From Betaproteobacteria bacterium (GTDB lineage Bacteria > Pseudomonadota > Gammaproteobacteria > Burkholderiales > Casimicrobiaceae): a stretch of 60,281 nucleotides of DNA. The position numbers and the translations under genes are program-made. The notes under the pieces were generated by a model. The model was not told the DNA's origin, searched no databases, and was given only the letters and a program-made list of their open reading frames with translations. Position 1 is the first letter of the stretch, and the number at the start of each line of letters is the position of its first letter. Positions 7,811 to 16,957 of this stretch are shown piece by piece. The DNA is taken from positions 1 through 60,281 of the forward strand of contig JAPUER010000040.1 in assembly GCA_027492485.1 (NCBI GenBank). Direction: 5' to 3'.

Positions 7811-9654
7811 TGCGAGTCCTCCAGGTTGGTGAACTCTTCAAAGTCGATCTTAAGCATGGAAGGAGACCACGCGCCATGCTCGGCGTAGTTAATCTGGACT
7901 TCCCCGAAACCGTTTTGTGGCACGTAGGGGTTGGTCTTCCAGCACCGATACTTTTCGTCCCAATCGGCGGGGATCGACAATCCACGAGCCAGCCACTGAT
8001 TGAGGTGCACCTTGGCCCCTGCTGCGTCGTTTTTGACGCGCAGCACGAACACCGACCCTGCAACGGTGAGGAGTTCCGGGGCGTAAGCGTCAGGCACACC
8101 AAAACGCTTGTGCTGATAGCCGCCGCCGCGCAGCACTTGCTGGGCGTAGAAGTGAGCGAGTTTGAGTGTGCCGTCACTGAGCGACTGAAAGGTCGATTGG
8201 TACGCGTTGTGCAGGGCCTGACGGTCGGCGCCCATCCCGATGCTTCCTGGCTTGGTCATCAGCGCCGGGGTTTGCAGCACGAGATAGAGCAGTCGGCCTT
8301 CGCTGAGCTGACCTGCGTCTGGCGCCGCAGTGTTCGTTGCGCACGCCGCTACTTTCACGTTGGCCTTGGTTTTGCCCAGTCCGATCAGGCCGTGGCGCAG
8401 GACTGTTTGCAAGGCTGCACGGGCGTGAGGGAGGTTCTCGTCGCCGACCTCGGACAGATCAATCACGCAGCGCCATTTGTGTGGGTGCCATTCCTCCTGG
8501 CCCTCGGTCTCTTTCATGTACTCGTGCAGCACGCATTGATAGCCGAAGAGTTTGTTTTCGGCCGCCGCTCGGGTGGCCGATTCAATCGCCGTCCTCACGC
8601 GCAGCACTGTGCCCGGTGTGCCCCATCCGAAATACTGTCGCAGCGCCAAACCGTTGGCCAACGCGCAAGCCCGTTCGTAGTCTTTCCAATCGGGTGCGAA
8701 TGTGGGCGCGATGAATCCTGCGTCTCCGTCCTTAGGCGGTGGATTCACGACCACCGCGCCCTTGTGCGTTGCCACGTCCAGCAATTGGTCGCGCGCAAAC
8801 GCGAGCGATAGCGGCTGCATTCGTGGCCGCTGTTCGCCGTTGGCGCAAAAGGCATGCCTGAACGCCGCCTTGTCGAACCATTCACCGAGCGCAACGCCCA
8901 TCGCCATCGCGGTGTCGGCGAACACGCCTTTGAGCGCATTGCCGGGAATGATGTCGGTTCCCGTAAAGAGGTTCTCGGCCGGGTTGGGTTCGGCAATCAA
9001 GAACGGGCGATCAAGTGTGAGTGCGAGATTGATTCGCTTTGCTGCACCCGTGATGCTGATCTTGTCATTTGATGCTGTATCTGTCACGCCAGATGCCACG
9101 GTCACGCTTTCGATCCGACCATAGCCCACGCTGCGCTCCCCACCAATTTGCGGAATCAGTGCCAACGCAGCCTGCAAATTTCTTTGCAGCTTCTGGGCGT
9201 CGGCCGGCGCGCAGAATGCGCATGCGGAACCTTTAAAGGTCAAGCGTTTCCCTGCGCGTGCGACGGTTTCGATCACCTGGAGCATTTCGGGTTCTACCGT
9301 GCCGTTGGCTCCCTTCGCGATGCGCGTTTGCACTTCGGATGACTTCTGGCCGTCGCGCTCCAGCCGGAAGTCCGAAAAGGTGATGGCTTTTCGCGCAGGC
9401 GCGTTCTTGTCGCCAGCCTTTTGCCCAAGGCGTGCCATGAGATCACCAAACAAACGATCCTTGTCTTCTGATCCGGCCCAATTGTGTAACTCCTCAACCA
9501 AACGTCCATGAACCAACGTACCCGGCAATGCGATGCAGCCTTGATGGTCGCGCCACACGGGTGTGTCGATACCCCAATGCCCCGGTTCGCTGGCCGCGGT
9601 GTTGAAGGGCGCAAGAATGTTCAACGTGATTTTGAAAGTGTGGCAGATGGTCAT
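7807..9654 (-). CDS. RAMP fusion protein, Cas7-like plus Csx10/Cas5-like
   Basis: This 615-residue protein has two or three RAMP parts. Residues ~5-190 form a Cas7-like module with LPGTLVHGRLVEEL (43-56) and the glycine-rich GGERSVGYGRIESV (171-184). A second module starts near 207 with DIIPGNALKGVFAD (234-247) and has a loop HGLIGLGKTKANV at 421-433. The C-terminal part (about 450-600) contains VAGSVFVLRV (531-540) and QNGFGEVQI, which recalls the C-terminal half of Csx10, the Cas5 of type III-D. The gene overlaps its neighbours on both sides by four bases (ATGA), so the three effector genes are probably translationally coupled. It probably caps the crRNA 5' tag next to Cas10; that is an inference from the Csx10 resemblance. 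Confidence 0.82.
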   Translation of the reverse strand: MTICHTFKITLNILAPFNTAASEPGHWGIDTPVWRDHQGCIALPGTLVHGRLVEELHNWAGSEDKDRLFGDLMARLGQKAGDKNAPARKAITFSDFRLERDGQKSSEVQTRIAKGANGTVEPEMLQVIETVARAGKRLTFKGSACAFCAPADAQKLQRNLQAALALIPQIGGERSVGYGRIESVTVASGVTDTASNDKISITGAAKRINLALTLDRPFLIAEPNPAENLFTGTDIIPGNALKGVFADTAMAMGVALGEWFDKAAFRHAFCANGEQRPRMQPLSLAFARDQLLDVATHKGAVVVNPPPKDGDAGFIAPTFAPDWKDYERACALANGLALRQYFGWGTPGTVLRVRTAIESATRAAAENKLFGYQCVLHEYMKETEGQEEWHPHKWRCVIDLSEVGDENLPHARAALQTVLRHGLIGLGKTKANVKVAACATNTAAPDAGQLSEGRLLYLVLQTPALMTKPGSIGMGADRQALHNAYQSTFQSLSDGTLKLAHFYAQQVLRGGGYQHKRFGVPDAYAPELLTVAGSVFVLRVKNDAAGAKVHLNQWLARGLSIPADWDEKYRCWKTNPYVPQNGFGEVQINYAEHGAWSPSMLKIDFEEFTNLEDSQ

Positions 9655-11162
9655 GCTGCGGCTCCTTCACGCGTGAGAGATTCGGTAGTCAAGACCGCGG
9701 GTAGGTCTTCTGCGTCGACGTAGTCCCAAAGTTCGGTGAGTAGCATCCATTCAGCGTTGTTGGTCTTGCTCACCAGATCCTCAATGTCGCCAACCAAATC
9801 GTGCGTGAGTCGCTGCGATGCGGCAGCGTCGACGGATTTCCCCTGTCGTTCGGCGTCGAGTACATCTCGCAGATAGGCGTAGAGCCGCGAACGGGGCAGG
9901 CCGTCCGGGGCTTTGATTTGTTGCAATCGTTCAACTAGCTGCGTGAACACGTCATCCCGGAGTACGCGCATTTCGGCGTTGATAGTGTTCGCCGAAATCC
10001 TGGCCAGATACGCGTCCCAATCCAAGCCGGTGTGATCGAACGACTCCAGCACCACGCAGTTGATGCTGTTGACGTCGCGGCCGGCTTTGCTCTTACCGAT
10101 GTCACCCAACCGTCTGGCGAGTGCCTGAATCGGTTGAATGGGCGCATTGTGATGGCAGAAGACAAGGCCCACAGCGTGCGTCAGGCGTTTCCCGTTGTGC
10201 TCCCAGTCCTTCGACTTCGTCGTTTCGAAAAATATTTCGGCGAACTCGATTCCTTTCCACGCCGGCAGCACAAAGATCAACTCATCGCCGCCCCAGAGGA
10301 GGGTTTCGATGCGTATGCGGGTGTCGTCGTCAGTCGGGTGAACCACGTCGAGCAAGCGTGCGAGCAAGGTGCCGCGCAGGTGCTTGATCTTGACGTCCCA
10401 CGCTTCGAGAGCAGTCGCTGACTCTACGCGGTTGAAGCGGCTGAAGCTGTTCCCGTCGGCGTAGAAAACCGCAATCTTGTCGCCTAGATTGCCGCGGATC
10501 TCTTTCCGATCATTGGAAATCTGGTGAAAATCTCCGGCGAATGGCAGATTGTGTTTTTCGTAGTACGTCAATACCTGTGCTGCCTTGGCGTCTGCCGCCG
10601 CGACTTTGCGCAGAATGTCGACGTACGTGGCTTGCTTGCGCTCGCGTCCGGCGGTACGTCTGGCATTGACGGAATGAGACTGCTCATGCGCTTTATCTTT
10701 TTCTGCTGCCCCACCCGACGCGGGCCGGATACGATCCAGCTTGCATACCCCGTTGCCCGGCGCGGGCACCTGCATGGCCGGCATCGCTAGCTGCTGCCTG
10801 CGATTGAGCGCGAGCACCCGTTCGCAATCCAGGCGAAAAGTGTTGCTCGTTGTCGCCACGACATCGACAACAAACGTGGCGTGCTGAAACTCGGTGTGCC
10901 TGTTCAACTCGTCGCGAACGTGCTTTGCTGTGGCACCCGCTTGCGCGTTGCTTGACGCCACCAATCCGAACAGCCCGACGGAGGCACCTGAGCTGATGGT
11001 TTTGCCGCCCTTCTGTTCGATCAACTTCGCTACGCGGGTTATCGCTTCGAGAAGCAGCAGGCCGCCACCACGCGCGGTCGACAGGTCGTTGACATCAAAG
11101 ATGAAATGCCCGAAGTTGACCGCTTCAATCCGCAGCAGGTGGGAGTACGTTGTCTCTGACAT
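9651..11162 (-). CDS. cas10: Short Cas10-like protein with GGDE palm domain, no HD domain
   Basis: Cas10 is the large subunit of type III effectors and usually makes cyclic oligoadenylate when target RNA binds. The 503-residue product starts directly with a palm-like fold (DLSTARGGGLLLLEA, 26-40) and has no N-terminal HD nuclease domain. The second palm carries YADGNSF (234-240) and WGGDELIFVLP (290-300): GGDE instead of GGDD, so both metal-binding positions remain acidic. Between the palms, where a four-cysteine zinc ribbon is usual, only Cys140 in a VCKLDRIRPA context remains, so the ribbon is probably lost. The start at 11162 has a strong GAGGAG ribosome site. The synthetase may be active, but no CARF-domain effector gene is found in this window. 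Confidence 0.88.
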   Translation of the reverse strand: MSETTYSHLLRIEAVNFGHFIFDVNDLSTARGGGLLLLEAITRVAKLIEQKGGKTISSGASVGLFGLVASSNAQAGATAKHVRDELNRHTEFQHATFVVDVVATTSNTFRLDCERVLALNRRQQLAMPAMQVPAPGNGVCKLDRIRPASGGAAEKDKAHEQSHSVNARRTAGRERKQATYVDILRKVAAADAKAAQVLTYYEKHNLPFAGDFHQISNDRKEIRGNLGDKIAVFYADGNSFSRFNRVESATALEAWDVKIKHLRGTLLARLLDVVHPTDDDTRIRIETLLWGGDELIFVLPAWKGIEFAEIFFETTKSKDWEHNGKRLTHAVGLVFCHHNAPIQPIQALARRLGDIGKSKAGRDVNSINCVVLESFDHTGLDWDAYLARISANTINAEMRVLRDDVFTQLVERLQQIKAPDGLPRSRLYAYLRDVLDAERQGKSVDAAASQRLTHDLVGDIEDLVSKTNNAEWMLLTELWDYVDAEDLPAVLTTESLTREGAAA

Positions 11163-11222
11163 GAATGCTCCTCATTGAAGAAAATGGATCGCCCGACGGC
11201 GGCGTTTCGGTTCGCAAAAGCG

Positions 11223-12179
11223 CTACGTCTCGGGTGAATAGGAAAACCGGATACGCCCGAGGCCGAGGCCAGTCTTGCGACCGACACCGCACCATTCGGC
11301 AAGTGTCAGCAGGATCGCGAGCGACGGCAGCGCCTCGCGCGGTACGCGATACTGCACGTGACCAAGCAACCCGCCGATCGGATGTCGTTCGTGTGCTTTT
11401 CCCGATAGGCGCTTGGCGTCGAATGGGTAGAGCGCGACGGAGGAGGGTTGAAAATTGGCGCGGTGCGTGGTCAGAGTTTCCAGCAGACGAGTTAGCCACG
11501 GATGCCATTCATCCTGCGGTCCGAGCGGAAGCCGCATCAGGCGATTCACGGCGCGTTCAGCGAGAAACTCAAGCTTTGGCACCATGTGTTCGCCACGCGC
11601 AAGCGCCGCGAACGCTTCATCGAGTTGAGGGCCGTCGCCGAGGCGCAGCATGGTCTCCAGTTCGATGCCAATCTGCGCGAGAGGTGTTTCGACCACGCTG
11701 GCGAGCCGCCACACTTCGTCGAGTTGGCGTAGCGTCACCGGGGCGTGACGAATAGTCTCAATACGAAATCGACCGACAAATCCGGCGGCCGCACTGTAGG
11801 GACTATCAGCGACCCCGGATCGCGCGACTGCGTCTTGTACCTGTTGCAGCGCCTTCGCATCGCGCGAACCCTCTCCTGCGACATATAGCCACAAGGGGAA
11901 CTGATACCCGATTTCATAGGAATGTCGCAAGAACGGGCCGTGCGGTGCGTCTGTCCGATCAGCAGGCGTTTCTAACCAATAGAGCGACTTGTTTTCGGAG
12001 CGCTGGAAGGCTGATGCCAGGTAGCTGTCGCGACGGAATGCGTTGTCGATACGACCGTGCCAAGCGCTTCCCTTGAACCCGGCATCCTCCGGTGGGAAGT
12101 GACAAGCATCGGTCGCGACACACGAAAACAACTCGCGGGTCAACCAAAGCGATCGTGGCGGATCGTCTCCAGCTGCCAT
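11223..12179 (-). CDS. cas6: Cas6-like CRISPR RNA processing endoribonuclease
   Basis: The 318-residue protein has the Cas6-type RAMP layout. An N-terminal segment FKGSAWHGRIDNAFR carries a His that could be catalytic. The C-terminal stretch runs from GGLLGHVQYRV to the glycine-rich GVGRKTGLGLGRIRF, which is the classic Cas6 ending. It is the first gene of the operon, 60 bases upstream of cas10, so it probably cuts the pre-crRNA at repeats. I saw no strong ribosome site before the ATG at 12179, and the A/T-rich 12180-12240 segment probably holds the operon promoter. Confidence 0.85.
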   Translation of the reverse strand: MAAGDDPPRSLWLTRELFSCVATDACHFPPEDAGFKGSAWHGRIDNAFRRDSYLASAFQRSENKSLYWLETPADRTDAPHGPFLRHSYEIGYQFPLWLYVAGEGSRDAKALQQVQDAVARSGVADSPYSAAAGFVGRFRIETIRHAPVTLRQLDEVWRLASVVETPLAQIGIELETMLRLGDGPQLDEAFAALARGEHMVPKLEFLAERAVNRLMRLPLGPQDEWHPWLTRLLETLTTHRANFQPSSVALYPFDAKRLSGKAHERHPIGGLLGHVQYRVPREALPSLAILLTLAEWCGVGRKTGLGLGRIRFSYSPET

Positions 12180-12436
12180 GGTGGTGGAGTTTTATTTGGT
12201 TAATGTAACGAGGACTTTGCCAAATGTAGCGCTTTACTGATGCTGCTGTCATTGCGGGGCGGTTCCGGATCAAAAAAAGCGCCTGACAACCGACACTGAC
12301 GCATTCGTGACGGATACGGACTCCCTGCGCCCCTTTCCCCAGCGAACCCGCTACTGTGCGCATCGTGCGCTGACGACGACTTCGCGCCTGCTGAAATGCG
12401 CTACATTGCCGGACGTTTTTTGGATCGACTCTAACC

Positions 12437-13924
12437 ATGCGCATCGCCATCGGCGGCTTTCAGCACGAGACCAATACCTTCGCGCCCTCGCGCGCAACCT
12501 ACGAGCGTTTCGTGCAGGGTGGCGGCTGGCCGCCGGTGTCGATTGGCGACGAGATTTTCGAGCGCTTCCAGAATCAAAACATCCCGATCTCGGGTTTCAT
12601 GAAAGAAATGGGCGCCGCGCACACGCTGATCCCGACCGCCTGGGCCGCCGCGAGCCCGAGCGCGCAGGTGAGCGACGATGCCTTCGAGCGCATCGCCGGT
12701 GTCATCTGCGACGGCATCCGCGGCGCCAACGCCGACATGGTTTATCTCGATCTGCACGGGGCGATGGTCACCGATTCGCATGCCGACGGCGAAGGCGAAT
12801 TGCTGCGCCGCGTGCGGGCGATCGTCGGGCCCGGGGTGCCGGTCGCGGTGAGCCTGGACCTGCATTCGAATACGACCCCGGCGATGTTCGCCAACAGCGA
12901 ATTGCTGGTCGCCTATCGCACCTATCCGCACGTCGACATGGCCGAGACCGGTGCCCGCGCGGCGTTCTACCTCAAGCAGCGGCTCGATGGCATGGCGGCA
13001 CCGAAAGTGGCGTGGCGCGTGCTGCCGTACCTGATCCCGATCACCGCGCAATGCACCGACCTGTTCCCCGGCAACGACATTTACCGGCTGCTTGACCAGA
13101 TCGAATCGCGCGAGGTGCCGAGTGCGTCCTTCACGCCCGGTTTTCCGGCGGCGGACTTCGACGGCTGCGCGCCCGTGGTCTGGGCCTATGGCAGCAATGA
13201 TGCGGCGGCGGCCGCTGCCGCCGGCACGCTGGAGCGCCGCGTGCTGGCGGCCGAGGGCGAATGGGATGCGCGCGTGCTCGGTGCGGTCGAGGCGGTGCGC
13301 GAGGCGCAGCAGATCGCGGCGACGGCGCGCAAGCCGGTGGTCATCGCCGACACCCAGGACAACCCCGGCGCCGGCGGTGACAGCGACACCATGGGCATGG
13401 TGCGTGCGCTGCTCGAATGCCGCGCCGAGCGCGCCGCGACCGGCCTGATCGTCGACGGCGCGGCGGCGAAGGCGGCACACGAGGTCGGCGTCGGCAAAAC
13501 GATCAACATCGCACTCGGCGGCAAGAGCGGCATTGCGGGCGACTCGCCGCTGGCGCTGCCGTGGCTGGTGGAGGCGCTGCACGAGGGCAACTTCGCGGCG
13601 ACCGGACCGTTCTATCGCGGCATGAAGATGCGACTCGGCCCGTCGGCCTGCCTGCGCTATCAGGGCGTGCGCATCGTGGTCGCCACCTACAAGACGCAGC
13701 TTGCCGACCAGGCGATGTACCGCTACGTCGGCATCGAGCCGACCGAACAGGCGATCCTGGTCAACAAAAGCTCGGTGCACTTCCGTGCCGACTTCACGCC
13801 CATCGCGGAGAAGATTCTGGTCGCCAAGGCACCGGGGCCGATGGCGGCAGACCCGGCCGATTTGCCTTGGCGGCAACTGCGCCGCGGCATACGCCTGCAT
13901 CCGTTCGGCAAAGCCTTCACTTGA
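12437..13924 (+). CDS. M81 family metallopeptidase (MlrC-like)
   Basis: Members of this family are zinc metalloenzymes named after MlrC, which degrades linearised microcystin; in other bacteria the substrate is usually unknown. The 495-residue length is normal. Visible family features are the start RIAIGGFQHETNTF with a metal-binding His, the central DLHGAMV and SLDLHSN segments with further His/Asp ligands, and YRTYPHVDM. A C-terminal domain follows from about residue 300 (IADTQDNPGAGGDSD). It is divergent from the cas operon and stands alone, with no transporter directly beside it. Confidence 0.88.
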   Translation: MRIAIGGFQHETNTFAPSRATYERFVQGGGWPPVSIGDEIFERFQNQNIPISGFMKEMGAAHTLIPTAWAAASPSAQVSDDAFERIAGVICDGIRGANADMVYLDLHGAMVTDSHADGEGELLRRVRAIVGPGVPVAVSLDLHSNTTPAMFANSELLVAYRTYPHVDMAETGARAAFYLKQRLDGMAAPKVAWRVLPYLIPITAQCTDLFPGNDIYRLLDQIESREVPSASFTPGFPAADFDGCAPVVWAYGSNDAAAAAAAGTLERRVLAAEGEWDARVLGAVEAVREAQQIAATARKPVVIADTQDNPGAGGDSDTMGMVRALLECRAERAATGLIVDGAAAKAAHEVGVGKTINIALGGKSGIAGDSPLALPWLVEALHEGNFAATGPFYRGMKMRLGPSACLRYQGVRIVVATYKTQLADQAMYRYVGIEPTEQAILVNKSSVHFRADFTPIAEKILVAKAPGPMAADPADLPWRQLRRGIRLHPFGKAFT

Positions 13925-14136
13925 TTCCATGCCCAGTTCAATACGATAGGTCGTTGCTCCTGCTTGCCGTGCTAACGCGCTGTCTGCGTCGTCGCACCTA
14001 GTCTCCTGTTGAACCGGACTTGGAATGAAACGGCTGGGCAGCGCCCGGCGTTGATGCGTATCAGCCGGCGCCGTCGCCGGCCCGCTTAGACTTCAGTGTC
14101 CGACCCGCTTTTGTTTTTCTGTACTGGAGGATCGCC

Positions 14137-14559
14137 ATGAAAGTTCTGCTCGCCGTCGACGGTAGCGACGACACCAAGAAAATGCTCGCCTATCTGGCCA
14201 CGCATGAAGATCTGCTTGGCAAGGCGCCGCAGTACGTGGTGCTGAACGTGCAACCGGCCATCCCGGCGCGCGCCGCCAAGGCCGTCGGCAAGGAGACCGT
14301 GCAGGAGTATCACCAGGCCGAGGCCGACGCCGTGCTCGGCCCGGTCGGCAAATTTCTCGATCGCCATCAGGCGGCCTACACCGCAAGCTTCAAGGTGGGC
14401 CATGCCGCCGAGGAAATCCTGCGCGCTGCCAATAAGGTCAAGGCGGATCTGATCGTCATGGGCTCGCGCGGCCGTGGCGGCATCGGTTCGCTGCTGCTCG
14501 GCTCGGTCGCGCAATCGGTGCTGGCGGCGAGCGAGTGCCCGGTGATGGTGGTGCGTTGA
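14137..14559 (+). CDS. Universal stress protein, UspA family
   Basis: This 140-residue single-domain protein is a cytoplasmic ATP-binding stress protein. It begins VLLAVDGSDDTKKML and ends with the nucleotide-binding signature GSRGRGGIGSLLLGSVAQSVL, i.e. G-2X-G-9X-G-S, so ATP binding is expected. The ribosome site GGAGG lies about eight bases before the ATG. It has its own short transcription unit, with a possible terminator at 14583-14616. The specific trigger cannot be told from sequence. Confidence 0.93.
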   Translation: MKVLLAVDGSDDTKKMLAYLATHEDLLGKAPQYVVLNVQPAIPARAAKAVGKETVQEYHQAEADAVLGPVGKFLDRHQAAYTASFKVGHAAEEILRAANKVKADLIVMGSRGRGGIGSLLLGSVAQSVLAASECPVMVVR

Positions 14560-14582
14560 CGCTACGCGGTGCGTGATGGGCG

Positions 14583-14616
14583 TGTAGGCCCGATCAAGCC
14601 CGCGCCTACGGTTTTT
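14583..14616 (+). terminator. Possible terminator after the stress protein gene
   Basis: GTAGGC at 14583-14588 pairs with GCCTAC at 14604-14609, followed by GGTTTTTGG. The stem is short (6 bp) and the loop is 15 bases, so it is only a moderate Rho-independent terminator candidate, but its place just after the stop fits. Confidence 0.45.
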
Positions 14617-14725
14617 GGCTGTTTGCGTTGTTCAATAAGGGCTAGCAGCGCGATTTCCTAAAAGTCGATAAACGACAAAATTGACCGTCAACCCATACGG
14701 AATAAGCGTTCGAGCCAAAAAGCTG

Positions 14726-16030
14726 TTAGCCCGCCGAAGCGTTCGCCGCCCGCGCATACGCCCGCCGCACCAGCGTCCACGCCGACAGCGCGATCAGCGT
14801 GCCGCCTATGGCATTGCTGAGCACCAGCGGCCACGCGCTGACGCCGAGAAACGGTGCGATCGCCTGACCGACGATGAAGGCGGCCAGCATCATCACGAAA
14901 CCTGAAATCGCTGCCGCCCGCCCGGCGTGCTGCGGAAAGCCCGCCACCGCGCCGGCCTGGCCACAGGGCTGGTTGACGCCGTGGCCGATCGCGATCAGGT
15001 ACTGCCCGACGATCATCGCCCACGCCTGCGGGGCGCCGCTGGCTAGCGCCACGGCCAGCATCAGCAGGCCGCCGGCGATCGAGAAGCGTGAACTCACGGC
15101 AACCGCCCGATCCGGCGTCAGCCGCGTCAGCAGGCGCCGGCACCAGTAGGTTCCGGCGATGTAGGAGAGACTGTTGCCGGCCAGCACCAGTCCGCAGACC
15201 AGCGGCGAAAAGCCGAACACCTTGATGTAGACGAAGCCGGACGACAGCAGGAAACAGAACAGCGTGGTGTAGCTGGTCGCGAGCACGGCCGTCCACGCGC
15301 GAAAGCGGGGGTCGGCCAGCACCGCGCGGGTGGCGCTCGGGTCGTCGTCGGCGGTCGTTGCCGGCAACGTTTTTGGCGGCAGCGATTCGGCGAAGAACAG
15401 CCAGACCCACGCGAAGGCCGCCACGCCGAAAATGCCGAGCGCGACGAACGCTGCATGCCACGAAAAATGCGCCACCACCAGCGCGCCGACCAGCGGCGCC
15501 GACAGCGCGAAGAGCCCGAGCCCGGTCAGGCCGCGCGACAGCGCGCGGGCGCCCTCCAGTGGCGAATAAAGATCGCGCACCGACGCCCGCGCGCAGACGA
15601 CCAGCGCCGCCATCGCCGCGCCCTGCAGGCAGCGGCAGACCACCAGTGCCGCCAGCGTCGTCACCCAGGCCCCGGCGAACGACGACAGGGCATAGGCCGC
15701 GCAGCCGGCCAGCAGCACCGGCCGGCGCCCGAAGCGGTCCGACAGCGGACCGAGGATCAGTTGCGCGGCGCCGAACGCCAGCGTGAGCCCGGTCAGCGTC
15801 AGCGCCGGGTTGCCCAGTTCGGCGGCGATCGCCGGTAGCGCCGGCAGGTAGAGATCGGTGGCGACCGGCTGGCTGCCCAAGAGCAGCGCCAGCAGGACGA
15901 TGTAGCGCGGCTCGGAGAATTTGCGTGACGACGCGCCGGCGGCGGCCTCCGTCGATGGGGCGGCGCTCAACTGTGGAACCACTCGGGCTGCGGCAAATCC
16001 TGGAACACCTGCCGCAAACCCAGTCCCCAC
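14726..16030 (-). CDS. MFS drug exporter, Bcr/CflA family
   Basis: This is an inner-membrane proton antiporter of the Bcr/CflA branch, which exports drugs such as bicyclomycin or chloramphenicol in known members. The 434-residue protein has about twelve hydrophobic segments, the branch signature LPALPAIAAEL after the first helix (TDLYLPALP) and the MFS motif LGPLSDRFGRRPVLL. The first ~45 residues are not membrane-like. The real start may be later: a TTG at 15970 overlaps the stop of the upstream anbu gene and would couple the two. The start is therefore uncertain. Confidence 0.87.
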   Translation of the reverse strand: MGTGFAAGVPGFAAARVVPQLSAAPSTEAAAGASSRKFSEPRYIVLLALLLGSQPVATDLYLPALPAIAAELGNPALTLTGLTLAFGAAQLILGPLSDRFGRRPVLLAGCAAYALSSFAGAWVTTLAALVVCRCLQGAAMAALVVCARASVRDLYSPLEGARALSRGLTGLGLFALSAPLVGALVVAHFSWHAAFVALGIFGVAAFAWVWLFFAESLPPKTLPATTADDDPSATRAVLADPRFRAWTAVLATSYTTLFCFLLSSGFVYIKVFGFSPLVCGLVLAGNSLSYIAGTYWCRRLLTRLTPDRAVAVSSRFSIAGGLLMLAVALASGAPQAWAMIVGQYLIAIGHGVNQPCGQAGAVAGFPQHAGRAAAISGFVMMLAAFIVGQAIAPFLGVSAWPLVLSNAIGGTLIALSAWTLVRRAYARAANASAG

Positions 16031-16710
16031 GCCTTGCGAATGCCCTGGAAGTAAGCGTCATCTTCGGTCACGCGATAGCGCATCGAGAGCTTGAGATGAT
16101 CGCGCTTGAGGATCGCCACATCGATCGGCAGGCCGACCGAGAGGTTCGACTTCATCGTCGAATCGAACGACACCAGCGCCGACTTCAGCGCCTCGCCGAT
16201 GCCGGTCTCCGGGCGCACCACGCGGTCGATGATCGGCTTGCCGTATTTGCTTTCGCCGATCTGGAAGTATGGCGTGTCGCTGGTCGCCTCGATGAAATTG
16301 CCCTGCGGATAGATCAGGAACAGCCGCGGCGCCTCGTCGCGAATCTGGCCGCCGACCAGGAAGGTGCAACTGAAGTCCACGCTCGACTGCGAGAGCTGGT
16401 TTTCCTCGGCGTGCGAGATCGCCTTCTTGATGGTCTGCCCGAACAGTTCGGCGACGTCGAACATCGAGGGCAGATTGAGGATGTGCGACTCCTCGCTCAC
16501 CGCCTGCCGGCGCAACTGGCTGATGACGCCCTGCGTGGTAGCGAGATTGCCGGCGTTGACGGCGACGATGCAGCGCTGGTTGGCGCCGTCAGGCACCTCG
16601 AACACCGTCATCTTGGAGAACGTGGAGACGTTGTCGACGCCGGCATTGGTGCGGGAGTCGGACGCAAAGAGCATCCCTTCGTGCAGGGACATGGCGACGC
16701 AATAGGTCAT
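15967..16710 (-). CDS. Proteasome-type protease Anbu
   Basis: Anbu is a proteasome/HslV-like N-terminal nucleophile hydrolase that assembles into open rings. The 247-residue protein starts MTYCVAM, so after Met removal Thr2 would be the catalytic nucleophile. Family blocks such as LFASDSRTNAGVDNVSTFSKM, VAVNAGNLATTQ and SDTPYFQIGESKYGKPIIDR are evident. Elsewhere anbu usually sits with genes for an alpha-E protein, a transglutaminase-like protease and an ATP-grasp enzyme; none is present here, and its only neighbour is an MFS exporter. A -10-like TATAAT lies about 52 bases upstream (16762-16767). The substrate is unknown. Confidence 0.9.
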   Translation of the reverse strand: MTYCVAMSLHEGMLFASDSRTNAGVDNVSTFSKMTVFEVPDGANQRCIVAVNAGNLATTQGVISQLRRQAVSEESHILNLPSMFDVAELFGQTIKKAISHAEENQLSQSSVDFSCTFLVGGQIRDEAPRLFLIYPQGNFIEATSDTPYFQIGESKYGKPIIDRVVRPETGIGEALKSALVSFDSTMKSNLSVGLPIDVAILKRDHLKLSMRYRVTEDDAYFQGIRKAWGLGLRQVFQDLPQPEWFHS

Positions 16711-16957
16711 GGTGGAGTGCCCCGCGGCAAACGCGCGGCGGCAGCGGCATCAGGGTTGTCGATTATAGAAACCGCGGCGGTTGCGGCGCTGCCTGCCGCG
16801 CGGCGGCGCGTAGCGATCAAAATCGCAAATAATGAAACGCCAAGTATCTAAATTGCCGACCCAGAGCAAATCCATCCCGCCTTTGCGGTTACCCTGAACC
16901 GCTACGTTGCCACGCGCGATCCGCAGTGCGCAACGGCACAAGGAGGAATCACAAACA

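Noticed and set aside
12431-13930. A 499-residue frame opposite the M81 peptidase
   Set aside because: It is Arg/His-rich shadow coding on the antisense of a gene with clear family motifs.
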